Of a stretch of 38,975 nt of DNA, positions 24,875 through 33,982 are shown one piece after another (position 1 is the stretch's first letter; the number at the start of each line of letters is the position of its first letter). The position numbers were made by a program, and so were the translations under genes. The notes beneath the pieces are model-generated. The model did no database searches, was not told the DNA's origin, and saw only the letters and a program-made list of their open reading frames with translations. Source of the DNA: Saprospiraceae bacterium (GTDB taxonomy: Bacteria > Bacteroidota > Bacteroidia > Chitinophagales > Saprospiraceae). The stretch is taken from positions 1-38,975 of the forward strand of contig JAHDIN010000028.1 in assembly GCA_020630775.1 (NCBI GenBank). The letters run 5' to 3'.

Positions 24875-26584
24875 ATGGACTTTACGCTGTATTCTGTTTT
24901 AAAAATCATGGGGTCTCTTGCACTTTTCATATACGGTATGAAAATCATGTCAGATGGGATCCAAAAAGCAGCTGGCTCGGCGCTCAGGAGAGTACTGAGA
25001 AATATGACAAAGAACCGATGGCTTGGTCTATTGACAGGTGTTTTTACAACAGCGGCAGTCCAATCTTCCTCAGCGACTACAGTAATGACGGTCAGTTTTG
25101 TAAATGCTGGACTACTGACATTAACCGAATCCGCTGGGATCATGATGGGGGCTAATATTGGTACAACCATTACGGGATGGATGGCCTCTATCTTAGAATT
25201 CAAAGTAAGTATACATGAAGCCTCTTTACCCTTATTTCTTATAGGTGTACCGCTCTTCTTTTCGAAGAGAGAACAATTAAAATATTGGGGTGAATTTATC
25301 ATTGGCTTTTCTATACTTTTTATGGGATTAAATTTCCTAACGGTCACCGTACCTGATGTCAATGAGAACATTCAATTATTTCAATGGGTGAAGTCTTATG
25401 CAGATGGTGGCTTATTTACTAATATCCTATTCGTATTAATAGGTGCCATTATTACCATTGTCATTCAATCATCTAGTGCTGCTATGATATTGACCATGAC
25501 TATGTGTATCAAAGGGTGGATTCCATTTGAGGTTGCAGCAGCATTGGTATTAGGAGAAAATATCGGCACAGTTGTAACAGCTGAAGTAGCAGCCATTGTT
25601 GGTAATGTTTACGCCAAAAGATCAGCCCGAATACACTCCCTTTTTAATCTTATAGGCGTAACCTGGGTTATATTACTATTGCCGTATTTTCTAAAACTTA
25701 TCGCTTATATAGTAGAAAATTTATTTGGCCAAGACAACCCTTTTTCAAGTGCTGAATCCATACCGATTGCCCTTTCTTGTTTTCACACTGTTTTCAATAT
25801 TGTGAATGCTTTGATACTCATTTGGTTTATAAAATATCTCGTTTGGTTAGCCAAGAAAACCATTCCACCAAAAGATGAAGCCGAAAGAAAGTCCAAATTG
25901 AAGTTTATGAGCAATAATATCAAATCGCCAGAAATGGCCACGATGGAACTTCAAAAAGATACAGCTAGATTGGCAGATATTGTTGGTCGCATGTCGCAAA
26001 CAACCAAAACTTACTTCAATAACACTGACGAAGTTGAACAAATGGCTTGTTTCGAAAAGCTGGTTAAATACGAAAACATAACCGACGCCATAAGAGATGA
26101 AATCACGGAGTATATCATGAAGATCTCTCAGGAGCCGAATACTACCAATACAAGCCGAACGCTAAAGTCGGTGTTAGTCATCACAAACGAATTGGAAAGA
26201 ATTGGGGATATCTATCAAGAAATCGCTGAATCTATAGCCAAAAAAGTTGAAAACAAGCTTTGGTTCAATCCAAAACAACGTCAAAACATCAATACTTTAA
26301 TCAATTTGACAGATCACTCTATACATGAATCCTTGTCAAATTTGAGGCTAAATAGCTATAAAGATGCTGACTTAACCATTTCTTTAGACCTTAAAAATGA
26401 GTTCAAAAATCAGATTGAGACCCTCAAACAAAACTATTTTGAGTTGACCAAAGGAAAAGATATCAATCCCGAAGGATTAGTAATATACAACACACTAATG
26501 GCCGCTTTGAACCAAATTCAATATCACATCAATGAAATCAACCAATCATTAAAAGAAATAACATCGATTTCGACAGCGGAATAA
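24875..26584 (+). CDS. Na/Pi cotransporter family protein with PhoU-like tail
   Basis: A 569-residue inner-membrane protein of the NptA/YjbB (Na+/phosphate symporter) family. Two inverted repeats each carry the signature QSSSA: 63-67 (AAVQSSSATTVMTVSF) and 198-202 (IVIQSSSAAMILTMTM). Each is followed by the GANIGTT/GENIGTV word. About eight to ten membrane helices fill 8-325. The C-terminal cytoplasmic part (about 350-569) is all-helical and PhoU-like (DIVGRMSQTTKTYFN, VLVITNELERIGDIYQEIAE). It should move inorganic phosphate with sodium and may be regulated through the PhoU-like domain. It is followed by the PiT-like gene after 41 bp. Confidence 0.93.
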   Translation: MDFTLYSVLKIMGSLALFIYGMKIMSDGIQKAAGSALRRVLRNMTKNRWLGLLTGVFTTAAVQSSSATTVMTVSFVNAGLLTLTESAGIMMGANIGTTITGWMASILEFKVSIHEASLPLFLIGVPLFFSKREQLKYWGEFIIGFSILFMGLNFLTVTVPDVNENIQLFQWVKSYADGGLFTNILFVLIGAIITIVIQSSSAAMILTMTMCIKGWIPFEVAAALVLGENIGTVVTAEVAAIVGNVYAKRSARIHSLFNLIGVTWVILLLPYFLKLIAYIVENLFGQDNPFSSAESIPIALSCFHTVFNIVNALILIWFIKYLVWLAKKTIPPKDEAERKSKLKFMSNNIKSPEMATMELQKDTARLADIVGRMSQTTKTYFNNTDEVEQMACFEKLVKYENITDAIRDEITEYIMKISQEPNTTNTSRTLKSVLVITNELERIGDIYQEIAESIAKKVENKLWFNPKQRQNINTLINLTDHSIHESLSNLRLNSYKDADLTISLDLKNEFKNQIETLKQNYFELTKGKDINPEGLVIYNTLMAALNQIQYHINEINQSLKEITSISTAE

Positions 26585-26595
26585 AGTCATTTTTT

Positions 26596-26603
26596 TACAT
26601 TTG
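26596..26603 (+). promoter_or_regulatory. -7-like element before the PiT-like gene
   Basis: TACATTTG in the 41-bp gap is an exact TAnnTTTG match, 23 bp before the ATG at 26626. No TTG -33 partner is seen. It may allow the second phosphate gene to be transcribed independently of the first. Confidence 0.4.
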
Positions 26604-26625
26604 GGCTTAACAATCAATATCCTTA

Positions 26626-27642
26626 ATGGAGCTTTCTCTGATAGTCATGTGGGTTGGATTTATTTTGGCTTCTTACTCTGTAGTCGGCAATGACGTCATA
26701 CAAACTTTGGGCACTTTCCTTACCTCCAATGAAAAGCGGGTAAAATGGTACATCCTTTGGCTATATGCAGGTGGAATCATGGCCGCTATACTGCTTATTG
26801 GCTATTTAGGCTTGGGCAACAACTTAGGACTCGGGGGCGATGATATTGCATTTGACAGGTTAGACAAGATAGACATACCAGAAACTTTAGCATGGTATTA
26901 TGTTTTACCTCCTTTGGTCTTGATGTTAATTACTAGAATTGGGATACCAGTTAGCACTACTTTCTTGATTCTAACCTTCTTTTCTCCCAAAAACTTGGGA
27001 GACATGGTTCAGAAATCTGTCATGGGCTATATTATAGCATTTGCTGCTGGTGCTCTGATTTATGCCCTATTAGCTCCTAAAACTGAAAAGAAATTCATTG
27101 AAACGCCTCTAAATGAGCAAAGCAACTCTTTATGGACTAATGCTAAATTTTGGACGTGCGCTCAATGGCTGTCGACTGGGTTCCTTTGGTCTCAATGGTT
27201 GACTCAAGACTTAGCAAATATCTATGTTTACTTGGGTAAAGATGATTTAAGTGCTGGCTCATTTACTGTATCTCTAATTATTCTTGTTGGTCTATTGGGT
27301 TATATTTTCTATTCTAAAGGTGGGAAAATACAAGATATCGTAAGGGCAAAAACCAATACTGCTGATATCAGATCTGCCACGTTTATAGACTTAATATATG
27401 GCGTCATACTTCTAATATTTAAACAAAATGTACTGGGCCTTTGGGATGCTAAAATTCCTATGAGCACAACTTGGGTATTTATAGGCCTATTAGCAGGAAG
27501 AGAAATCATGATGAGGTGGCGCCTCAATGGCACTTTAGAAAATAAGGTTGTCAAGAATATCGCGCTAGATTTAGGGAAAGTTTTCTTGGGATTAGTCATC
27601 AGTGTGGCTCTTGTTTACTTCATTCAATTTATCGTTGGATAG
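26626..27642 (+). CDS. PiT-like inorganic phosphate permease
   Basis: A 338-residue membrane protein with about nine to ten hydrophobic helices. It is related to the PiT/PHO4 family. The first family repeat appears as SVVGNDVIQTLGTFL (residues 18-32, for the usual GANDVAN) and RIGIPVSTTFLIL (for P.STT). The second repeat is degenerate (SQWLTQDLANIYVYLG). It is shorter than typical PiT proteins and belongs to a divergent Bacteroidota form. It presumably works as a proton- or metal-phosphate symporter beside the Na/Pi carrier; substrate identity is inferred from family and neighbour. Confidence 0.82.
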   Translation: MELSLIVMWVGFILASYSVVGNDVIQTLGTFLTSNEKRVKWYILWLYAGGIMAAILLIGYLGLGNNLGLGGDDIAFDRLDKIDIPETLAWYYVLPPLVLMLITRIGIPVSTTFLILTFFSPKNLGDMVQKSVMGYIIAFAAGALIYALLAPKTEKKFIETPLNEQSNSLWTNAKFWTCAQWLSTGFLWSQWLTQDLANIYVYLGKDDLSAGSFTVSLIILVGLLGYIFYSKGGKIQDIVRAKTNTADIRSATFIDLIYGVILLIFKQNVLGLWDAKIPMSTTWVFIGLLAGREIMMRWRLNGTLENKVVKNIALDLGKVFLGLVISVALVYFIQFIVG

Positions 27643-27647
27643 CGATA

Positions 27648-27923
27648 ATGCATTATCTCATTGGCTTTTTAATACAAATTATAATCTATGCCTTACTTTG
27701 GTTTTGGAGCGAATACTTAGGCCTCTTACTTTGTTTAATATTCGGCTTCATCAGTGGTGGGCTACTGCTTTTATCTTTAATTGTTGAACTTATAGAGCGT
27801 TCAAAAGTGCCAAAATCCTATTTTATCTGGATGCTGATATCAACATTAGCCCCAAGTATCGTCGGCATATTCTTTTCTTTTATTTACAAAGGAGACTTTG
27901 ATTGGATGCAATCTCTAGGATAG
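27648..27923 (+). CDS. Small membrane protein in the phosphate operon
   Basis: A 91-residue protein with three hydrophobic helices (about 3-22, 24-46, 60-81) separated by a short basic loop (ERSKVPKS). Its ATG lies 5 bp after the stop of the PiT-like gene, so it is almost certainly cotranscribed. I do not recognise the family. Its position suggests an accessory subunit of the permease, but nothing in the sequence proves it. Confidence 0.7.
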   Translation: MHYLIGFLIQIIIYALLWFWSEYLGLLLCLIFGFISGGLLLLSLIVELIERSKVPKSYFIWMLISTLAPSIVGIFFSFIYKGDFDWMQSLG

Positions 27924-28000
27924 TGACGGGCACTTGTCAAAAAATCACTTCATTTGGTTCATTTATTGGTTGTATCTTAATGAATTATAAAGTGTAACCA

Positions 28001-30085
28001 ATTAAAGCAGAACTATTCAGATACGTTTTTAGGAGTGTCTTCTGTTGCTTCATTTTATGCCATTTTAATCATGAAGGCCATACAGAGGTTAAAGACACGA
28101 CTACCCTATTTGAAACTATTTCGAATGCATCTAGCCACTTAGAAATAGCTCAGGCCTATAACGAACTTTCATCTTTCTACGGTAGAAATACATCTACACA
28201 TCACAACGCTGTACAGCTTTCATACAATTTCGCAGACTCGGCAAGTTTGTATGCAAAATTATCCAACAATCTAAACGAACAAATACTAGCGAATTACAAT
28301 AAAGCTTATTCACTGGCCGTAAACGAAGGTCTTTATAAAAAAGCAAGAGCATTAAATCGAATCAACTTAGAAGAAATCTCAAAAGCCGACCTAGACTTAA
28401 AAGGCCAAGCGAAATTATTTCAACTTCAAGGATGGATTGACAAAAGGGTTGGTCAATATCTATCCGCATTAGGTAACTTTAATGATGCCCAAAGACTGTA
28501 TGAATCCATCGACGATAAAAATGGTATCGCAGGCATAGTCACCAACATAGGTAACATTTACAATTATGTCGACAAAAATGATTTGGCATTAGAGGCATAT
28601 CAAAAAGCAAAAGAAATCGCTATTGAAACCGAATCAAACGTCAATCTCGTCTACTCTTACAACAATATCGCATACACCCATCAGGTCAATGAAGATTTTG
28701 AATTAGCAATCGAAAATTATTTAAAAGCTTTAGAATTAGTACCTGAAACGCAATCCCTAAAAATGGGTGGCCTTATAAAACAAAACATTGGCCACTGTTA
28801 CAATAAAGTGGGAAAATACGATGCTGCTGCCAATTTCCTTAATCAAGCTAAAGAAGAACATCAGAAAGATAAATATAAAATTGGCCTTTATTATGTCATC
28901 ACTGAATTAGCCAATATAGATATTCTACAGAATAAAGTACCTCAGAATATTCAGCAATTAAAGGATGCCTACGTATATGCAGGTGCAATTGAAGATATTC
29001 AATTACAGTTGGAGTGTGCTAAAACATTAAAGTCTATATACGAGCTCAAAGGAGACTATAAAAACGCTTTTAAAAAGCAAAACCAAATCGAGCTAATTAA
29101 AGAAAAACTTAACAAAGAAGATGTAAATAAACAGCTACAGGTTGCTAAATTTCAAGCGGAAGAACAACGCAAATTTCGAGAGCAGCAACTTAAAGAAGAG
29201 GCTTATGAAACATCTTTAAAAACGCAAAGTCGAATTAAGTGGATCCTATTAATTGCTTCTGCATTACTCATTGGCTTAAGTCTTTTTAATTACAATAATT
29301 ATCGATTGGTAAAAAAAGCCAAGCAATCCTTACAACTTAAACACAATGATTTACTAGCTGCAGAAAATATTCTTGAGCAAAAAAACAGGGATCTTCAGAA
29401 TTACATAGACATCAATATTCAGTTAGAGCAATTTGCCAACTTAGCCTCTCATGACATCAAGTCGCCATTAAGAACAATAACCAGCTTCATCGGGCTTCTA
29501 CGCGTAAAATCTAAAAACAAATTGTCTACAGAAGAAAACGAATATATTGACATTATCGAAAAGAACTCTAAAAGACTCAATGAATTAGTGGAAGACTTGT
29601 TGATTTACACCAAGGCTAATTCTTTAGAGTTGAATGCCATAAATTTTGATCTAAGAGCGATCCTTCTAGAGGTTACTTCAGCACTTGATTTTATCATCAA
29701 AGAACAAGGAACCCGAGTTGTTATACCTGCTCAACCGTATTTTATAAATGGCGACAAAATGATGATCAAGCAAGTTTTACAAAACCTGATTGACAATGCG
29801 TTAAAATTTATAAGGAAAGATCAAGAAAACATAATAGAAATACAATTCAATGAAGTCAACGACAAACACATCATCAAAGTCATTGATAACGGCATAGGCA
29901 TACCTGACAAGTATAAAAGCAAAATATTTGAAAAATTTTCACAACTTAATCCTAAAGATGCTTTTGAAGGCACTGGTCTAGGCTTGGCCATTTGCGCTGA
30001 GTACATTAAACGCCATAATGGTCAAATAACCGTAGACAATAATGCATACGGCGGTGCAACTTTTGTCGTAGAAATCCCAAAATAA
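28001..30085 (+). CDS. TPR-containing sensor histidine kinase with abnormal start
   Basis: The kinase is certain; the start is not. The reading frame is open from 27998, and the part before 28247 encodes an export-signal-like stretch (FRYVFRSVFCCFILCHF) and TPR helices (HLEIAQAYNELSSFYG). Yet it offers no ATG, GTG or TTG before TTG 28247. An ATT at 28001 could start it. An ATG at 27980 in the same frame is followed by TAA at 27995. Counting from 28001: TPR repeats about 45-390, membrane helix about 414-431, coiled coil, HisKA with His484 (NLASHDIKSPLRT), HATPase boxes NLIDNALKF, DNGIGIP, GTGLGLAI. There is no receiver domain or adjacent response regulator. Confidence 0.85.
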   Translation: MKAELFRYVFRSVFCCFILCHFNHEGHTEVKDTTTLFETISNASSHLEIAQAYNELSSFYGRNTSTHHNAVQLSYNFADSASLYAKLSNNLNEQILANYNKAYSLAVNEGLYKKARALNRINLEEISKADLDLKGQAKLFQLQGWIDKRVGQYLSALGNFNDAQRLYESIDDKNGIAGIVTNIGNIYNYVDKNDLALEAYQKAKEIAIETESNVNLVYSYNNIAYTHQVNEDFELAIENYLKALELVPETQSLKMGGLIKQNIGHCYNKVGKYDAAANFLNQAKEEHQKDKYKIGLYYVITELANIDILQNKVPQNIQQLKDAYVYAGAIEDIQLQLECAKTLKSIYELKGDYKNAFKKQNQIELIKEKLNKEDVNKQLQVAKFQAEEQRKFREQQLKEEAYETSLKTQSRIKWILLIASALLIGLSLFNYNNYRLVKKAKQSLQLKHNDLLAAENILEQKNRDLQNYIDINIQLEQFANLASHDIKSPLRTITSFIGLLRVKSKNKLSTEENEYIDIIEKNSKRLNELVEDLLIYTKANSLELNAINFDLRAILLEVTSALDFIIKEQGTRVVIPAQPYFINGDKMMIKQVLQNLIDNALKFIRKDQENIIEIQFNEVNDKHIIKVIDNGIGIPDKYKSKIFEKFSQLNPKDAFEGTGLGLAICAEYIKRHNGQITVDNNAYGGATFVVEIPK

Positions 30086-30095
30086 AAACCTTAGT

Positions 30096-31370
30096 CTAAG
30101 TTTTTCTCTTCTTTTTCTTAGCTGCTGGAAACAGAATATTATTAAGAATAAGCCTATACCCCGGGGAGTTAGGATGCAGGCTTAAATCCGTTTCAGGATC
30201 ACCTACAAAGTGCCTATAATCTTCAGGATCATGCCCGCCATAAAAAGTCCAAGTACCGTATCCATAAGTACCATGAATATATCTGGCTTCATTGTCAGAA
30301 TTGTTTTCTCCCATAACTAAAACATCTGACTTTATAAGCGACTTGTGATAAGCTGTTGTTTGTCCCATGAAACCTTTGACAGTACGCGTATGATTTTGAG
30401 TCAACATAGTTGGAATGGGATCCCATTTCGCAGAGAAATCAAATAAGGTAAAATAATCTGAAGTAGGCTTTACCTTTCTCGCTCTATGATCTATACTCGA
30501 ATATTCATACTCATATGGATTGGTAATCAGTTTGAAACTTTTGAATGCAAAAGTCTGACTGAAATCAAGATTTTCATTGGCTGCCATATCTTGAGGATCA
30601 CCATCATAAACTTTATCGCAAATATCGTATCCTTGCGCTGCTAGGGCGATATCATATGTATCTGTGGCCGAACACATAGCAAACATAAATCCGCCGCCTT
30701 CTACATACTCTCTTATCTTTTTAACTACAGAGAGCTTGAGCATACTCACCTTATTAAAATTCAAGGATTTCGCTAAGGCTTCCATTTTCTGTTGATTAGC
30801 CTTATACCAAGGCTTGGTACCATGAGACATATAAAACTTGCCGTATTGCCCTGTAAAATCCTCATGATGTAAGTGTAACCAATCATATTCTGCCAACTTA
30901 TCTTCTAAGACTTCCCTATCATAAATCGTCTCATAAGGAATTTCTGCATACGTCAATACCAATGTTACTGCATCATCCCAGGGCTGAATACGTTCACCTC
31001 GCGCATTAAAATCAGGCGTATACACTGCTATCTTAGGCGCCTTCTCAAGCTTAATAACATCTTGATTAACCTCTGGATCAGCAATACTTTCTCTGATCTG
31101 GGCGAATTGTGCATCCGGAATGATTTCATAGCTTACGCCACGTGTTTTGCATTCTTTTTCGAATGAAGGAATATTCTTAAATGCAAATGAACCACCCCTA
31201 TAATTGAGTAACCAATAGGCTTCTTGTTCATTTTCGAGTACCCAATAAGTAATGCCATACGCTTTTAAATGATCTCGCTGCTCATCATCACTCATCGGTA
31301 AAATGATATATGACGACCATAAAACACTACTAAAAGCAACCATCAAAACGAGGGAAATCAGTTGTTTCAT
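30096..31370 (-). CDS. Exported 'asparagine synthetase B'-type Bacteroidota protein
   Basis: A 424-residue protein with signal peptide (1-19) and a Lys/Arg-rich C-terminus (KKKKRKT). Its start (YIILPMSDDEQRDHLKAYGITYWVLE, then WLLNYRGGSF) is that of a Bacteroidota family which databases often call asparagine synthetase B. No glutamine amidotransferase Cys2 or ATP-pyrophosphatase motif is present, so I consider that name misleading. Residues about 110-270 look like a DUF4159/class I amidotransferase-like alpha/beta fold (PKIAVYTPDF, DWLHLHHEDFTG, IREYVEGGGFMFAMCSATDT). A C-terminal domain holds GTYGYGTWTFYGGHDPEDYRH. Role unknown; probably periplasmic. It converges on the kinase with only 10 bp between. 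Confidence 0.8.
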   Translation of the reverse strand: MKQLISLVLMVAFSSVLWSSYIILPMSDDEQRDHLKAYGITYWVLENEQEAYWLLNYRGGSFAFKNIPSFEKECKTRGVSYEIIPDAQFAQIRESIADPEVNQDVIKLEKAPKIAVYTPDFNARGERIQPWDDAVTLVLTYAEIPYETIYDREVLEDKLAEYDWLHLHHEDFTGQYGKFYMSHGTKPWYKANQQKMEALAKSLNFNKVSMLKLSVVKKIREYVEGGGFMFAMCSATDTYDIALAAQGYDICDKVYDGDPQDMAANENLDFSQTFAFKSFKLITNPYEYEYSSIDHRARKVKPTSDYFTLFDFSAKWDPIPTMLTQNHTRTVKGFMGQTTAYHKSLIKSDVLVMGENNSDNEARYIHGTYGYGTWTFYGGHDPEDYRHFVGDPETDLSLHPNSPGYRLILNNILFPAAKKKKRKT

Positions 31371-31498
31371 TCTTATTAAGTATTATCTATATATAAAAGT
31401 AGTGCTTTTTAAACACTAATGATTTAACGCAAGATCATCGATTTGGATTTCAAACCATAGATATTTAAAGGAATATTAAGGACTTTTGGTAAAATATG

Positions 31499-31533
31499 TT
31501 GACAAAAAATAAGTTCTAAAAAGACTACCTTTG
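31499..31533 (+). promoter_or_regulatory. Promoter of the VWA-like gene
   Basis: TTG (31499-31501), 24 bases, then TACCTTTG (31526-31533), an exact TAnnTTTG match. The spacer is one base above the usual range. Transcription would begin near 31541, only about 13 nt before the proposed TTG start at 31554, which supports that start. Confidence 0.55.
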
Positions 31534-31553
31534 CTTAGCAATTTTAAGAAATC

Positions 31554-33653
31554 TTGGATAATATAAACATCGCCTATCCCGGCCATTACTTGATCTACGT
31601 AATTATTATAGCCATCGCATTTGCGTTAGGTTTATATTTTAGAGATCAAAGGATTAAAGAAAATAAGAATTGGCTTCCACCTATATTATGGATGCTAAGG
31701 TTCTTGAGCGTATTGGGTATACTTCTTTTGCTATTAGCACCAATCATAAAAAACTTTATCACAGAGACGCAAAAGCCATTAATAGTTATTGCAGAAGACA
31801 AAAGTCAATCCATTACACTTTCAACACCTTCTGAAACGCTAGAAGCGGTAGACAACAATCTTGAAGCACTTAAGTCAAATCTGGAAGAGAATTTTGATAT
31901 CGTCAATATAAACTTTAGTGATGATCTAGCCTTTGCTGATTCGGATAGTATCGATAATCAGACTTCGAACCTTTCTAAACCGCTTGAATTTATTTCAGAA
32001 AGCTACCAAGATCAAAACCTAGGTGCTATAATCTATGCTACAGATGGCATCTACAATGAAGGCAAAAATCCCCTTTATTCTAATATAAAGACTTCCGCAC
32101 CGCTTTACACTATACCATTAGGAGATACGACAGTAAGAAGAGATATTATTGTAAAAAATGTTCTGCACAATCGCATTGTCTATTTGAATGACAGATTCAG
32201 TATAGAAGTTGATGTTCAAGCATATAATTCTGCTGGAGCTAAAACAGATTTAAGTCTCTACAGATCGAGCAATGGCCAAAGACAAAAAATCAATACTCAA
32301 CCCATTTCTATAGATAAAAACAATTTCTTCAAAACATTCAATTTTGAACTAGATGCTGACCAGGTTGGAAACAATAAATATGAAGTAATCGTAAACAATA
32401 TACCTAATGAAATCAGCACTGCTAATAATAGGAGGAGTGTCTACATAGAAACATTAGATGCACGTCAAAAAATATTACTCCTTGCTGCTAACACACACCC
32501 TGACATAAAAGCTATCAAACAGATTATTGATAGCAATAAGAACTATGAAATTGAGATAAAAAAAGCAGGTGACCCAGCGACAAATATTGCCGGATTCGAT
32601 ATTATCATTTTGCATAATTTACCCAATCAAAAATTTGATATTAGCAATTACCTGAGCGATGCCAAACGCCTTAAGAAGCCCCTCTTTTTTATAGTGGGTG
32701 CAGCAACAAATATTAGTCAGTTTAACAGTGCTCAAAATGTGATTAATATTACTGGCGGTAATCAAAGCATGAATGATGTTACTGCGCTCCTAAAAAACAG
32801 TTTCACTTTGTTTACCTTATCAGATGATTTCAAAAGCACGATAGGTAAGCTGGTTCCTTTGAAAGTGCCATTCGGCGAATTCAAACCTAATGCCACATCT
32901 AAAATTTTATTAGAACAAAAGATTGGTAATGTAGAAACGGCATTTCCTTTATTGGCTTACAATGATGACAATAGTCATAAACAAGCTGTACTAAGTGGTG
33001 AAGGATTATGGAGATGGCGCTTAATGGAATTTACAGATTATCCTGAACAACCATTTACCAAAGAAATATTCCTCAAAACACTTCAATACATTTCTCAAAA
33101 AGAGGACAAGAGACAATTCAGAGCCTTCGCCAATAAAAATGTCTATAAGGAAAATGAAAACATCTTGCTAGACGCGCAACTCTATAATGAGAATTATGAA
33201 ATGGTAAATATCCCTGAAGCATTTATAAACATTACAAATAGTGAAGGAGAAAAATTTGAATACACTTTTTCGAAAAACAATAATTATTACTTCATAGATG
33301 CTGGACGTTTTCCTGAGGGCAATTATAATTTTACTGCAACGACCAACTTCAATGGTAAAAACTTGTCTGCAAGTGGGCGCTTTAATGTACAATCGATAAT
33401 CAAAGAGCAATATGACCTCACAGCCAAGCACGACCTCCTTTTCGAACTAAGTGAAAAAATGGGTGGACAAATGGTCTATCCACAAGATCTTGGCAACCTA
33501 GCTACTCTAATCAATAATAATGATCAAATTAAACCTATTCTTTACCAAAAAGCGCAAAGCAAATCTCTCCTGGATTACAAGTGGCTGATGGCTATAATTT
33601 TGCTACTATTAGCCCTAGAGTGGTTTTTGAGAAGGTATTTTGGAGGGTATTAA
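31554..33653 (+). CDS. Membrane protein with VWA-like (MIDAS) domain
   Basis: A 699-residue inner-membrane protein. It starts at TTG 31554: an in-frame TAA at 31545 closes the frame, no ATG precedes the first membrane helix, and the promoter lies just upstream. Helices at about 12-29 and 45-65 are followed by a periplasmic or cytoplasmic region beginning with a VWA-like strand and intact DxSxS (Asp82-Lys-Ser84-Gln-Ser86), later IYATDGIYNEG. Beta-rich CARDB/Ig-like segments and a C-terminal helix (about 674-692) complete it. The layout is that of BatA-like or 'VWA domain-containing' proteins of Bacteroidota, often linked to MoxR ATPases, but none is adjacent. Function unknown. Confidence 0.82.
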   Translation: MDNINIAYPGHYLIYVIIIAIAFALGLYFRDQRIKENKNWLPPILWMLRFLSVLGILLLLLAPIIKNFITETQKPLIVIAEDKSQSITLSTPSETLEAVDNNLEALKSNLEENFDIVNINFSDDLAFADSDSIDNQTSNLSKPLEFISESYQDQNLGAIIYATDGIYNEGKNPLYSNIKTSAPLYTIPLGDTTVRRDIIVKNVLHNRIVYLNDRFSIEVDVQAYNSAGAKTDLSLYRSSNGQRQKINTQPISIDKNNFFKTFNFELDADQVGNNKYEVIVNNIPNEISTANNRRSVYIETLDARQKILLLAANTHPDIKAIKQIIDSNKNYEIEIKKAGDPATNIAGFDIIILHNLPNQKFDISNYLSDAKRLKKPLFFIVGAATNISQFNSAQNVINITGGNQSMNDVTALLKNSFTLFTLSDDFKSTIGKLVPLKVPFGEFKPNATSKILLEQKIGNVETAFPLLAYNDDNSHKQAVLSGEGLWRWRLMEFTDYPEQPFTKEIFLKTLQYISQKEDKRQFRAFANKNVYKENENILLDAQLYNENYEMVNIPEAFINITNSEGEKFEYTFSKNNNYYFIDAGRFPEGNYNFTATTNFNGKNLSASGRFNVQSIIKEQYDLTAKHDLLFELSEKMGGQMVYPQDLGNLATLINNNDQIKPILYQKAQSKSLLDYKWLMAIILLLLALEWFLRRYFGGY

Positions 33654-33660
33654 GTAATAA

Positions 33661-33860
33661 GTTTAAGATGAAGTTGAAGCTAAAGTTTAAGCTTACGACA
33701 TGATTTGATGTTTTTAATCGGAACTAAAGACGCAGGCTTAGATTGAATCAATGCATCAAGCCGAAGCCGAGGTTTGCGACGCTACGGTCGCAGATTCCAA
33801 CTAAGCATCGGATGAAGTTGAAGCTTAAGTTGAAACGCAACGACATAGTTCGATGTTGAG
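33661..33860. repeat. Intergenic repeat with an internal 47-bp direct duplication
   Basis: GATGAAGTTGAAGCT...CGACAT..TT.GATGTT occurs at 33667-33712 and again at 33811-33858. Between them lies a GC-richer core ending GGTCGCAGATTCC...AAGCATCGG (33786-33811), which recurs at 37822-37845 and in weaker form at 24640-24650. No gene covers the 329-bp gap. Near its right end CAAATAGCTTAT is repeated at 33952-33963 and 33971-33982, directly before the next ATG. Confidence 0.75.
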
Positions 33861-33982
33861 GTTTCAATACTTATTTGATACTGAATCGTAATTTATATTT
33901 AAAGGCTACCAATTTGTTTTAATTTTCTGTTAATCAGAATATTATAGATTTCAAATAGCTTATTTTTAGGCAAATAGCTTAT

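Noticed and set aside
30086..30116. Terminator between the convergent kinase and minus-strand gene
   Set aside because: The only inverted repeat (CTTAG/CTAAG) leaves a one-base loop, and the T-rich stretch is the Lys-rich coding tail of the minus-strand gene.
33952..33982. Tandem CAAATAGCTTAT copies before the lipoprotein start as an operator
   Set aside because: Two 12-bp AT-rich copies are suggestive but lie immediately at the start codon and lack a recognisable promoter nearby; recorded only as part of the repeat region.
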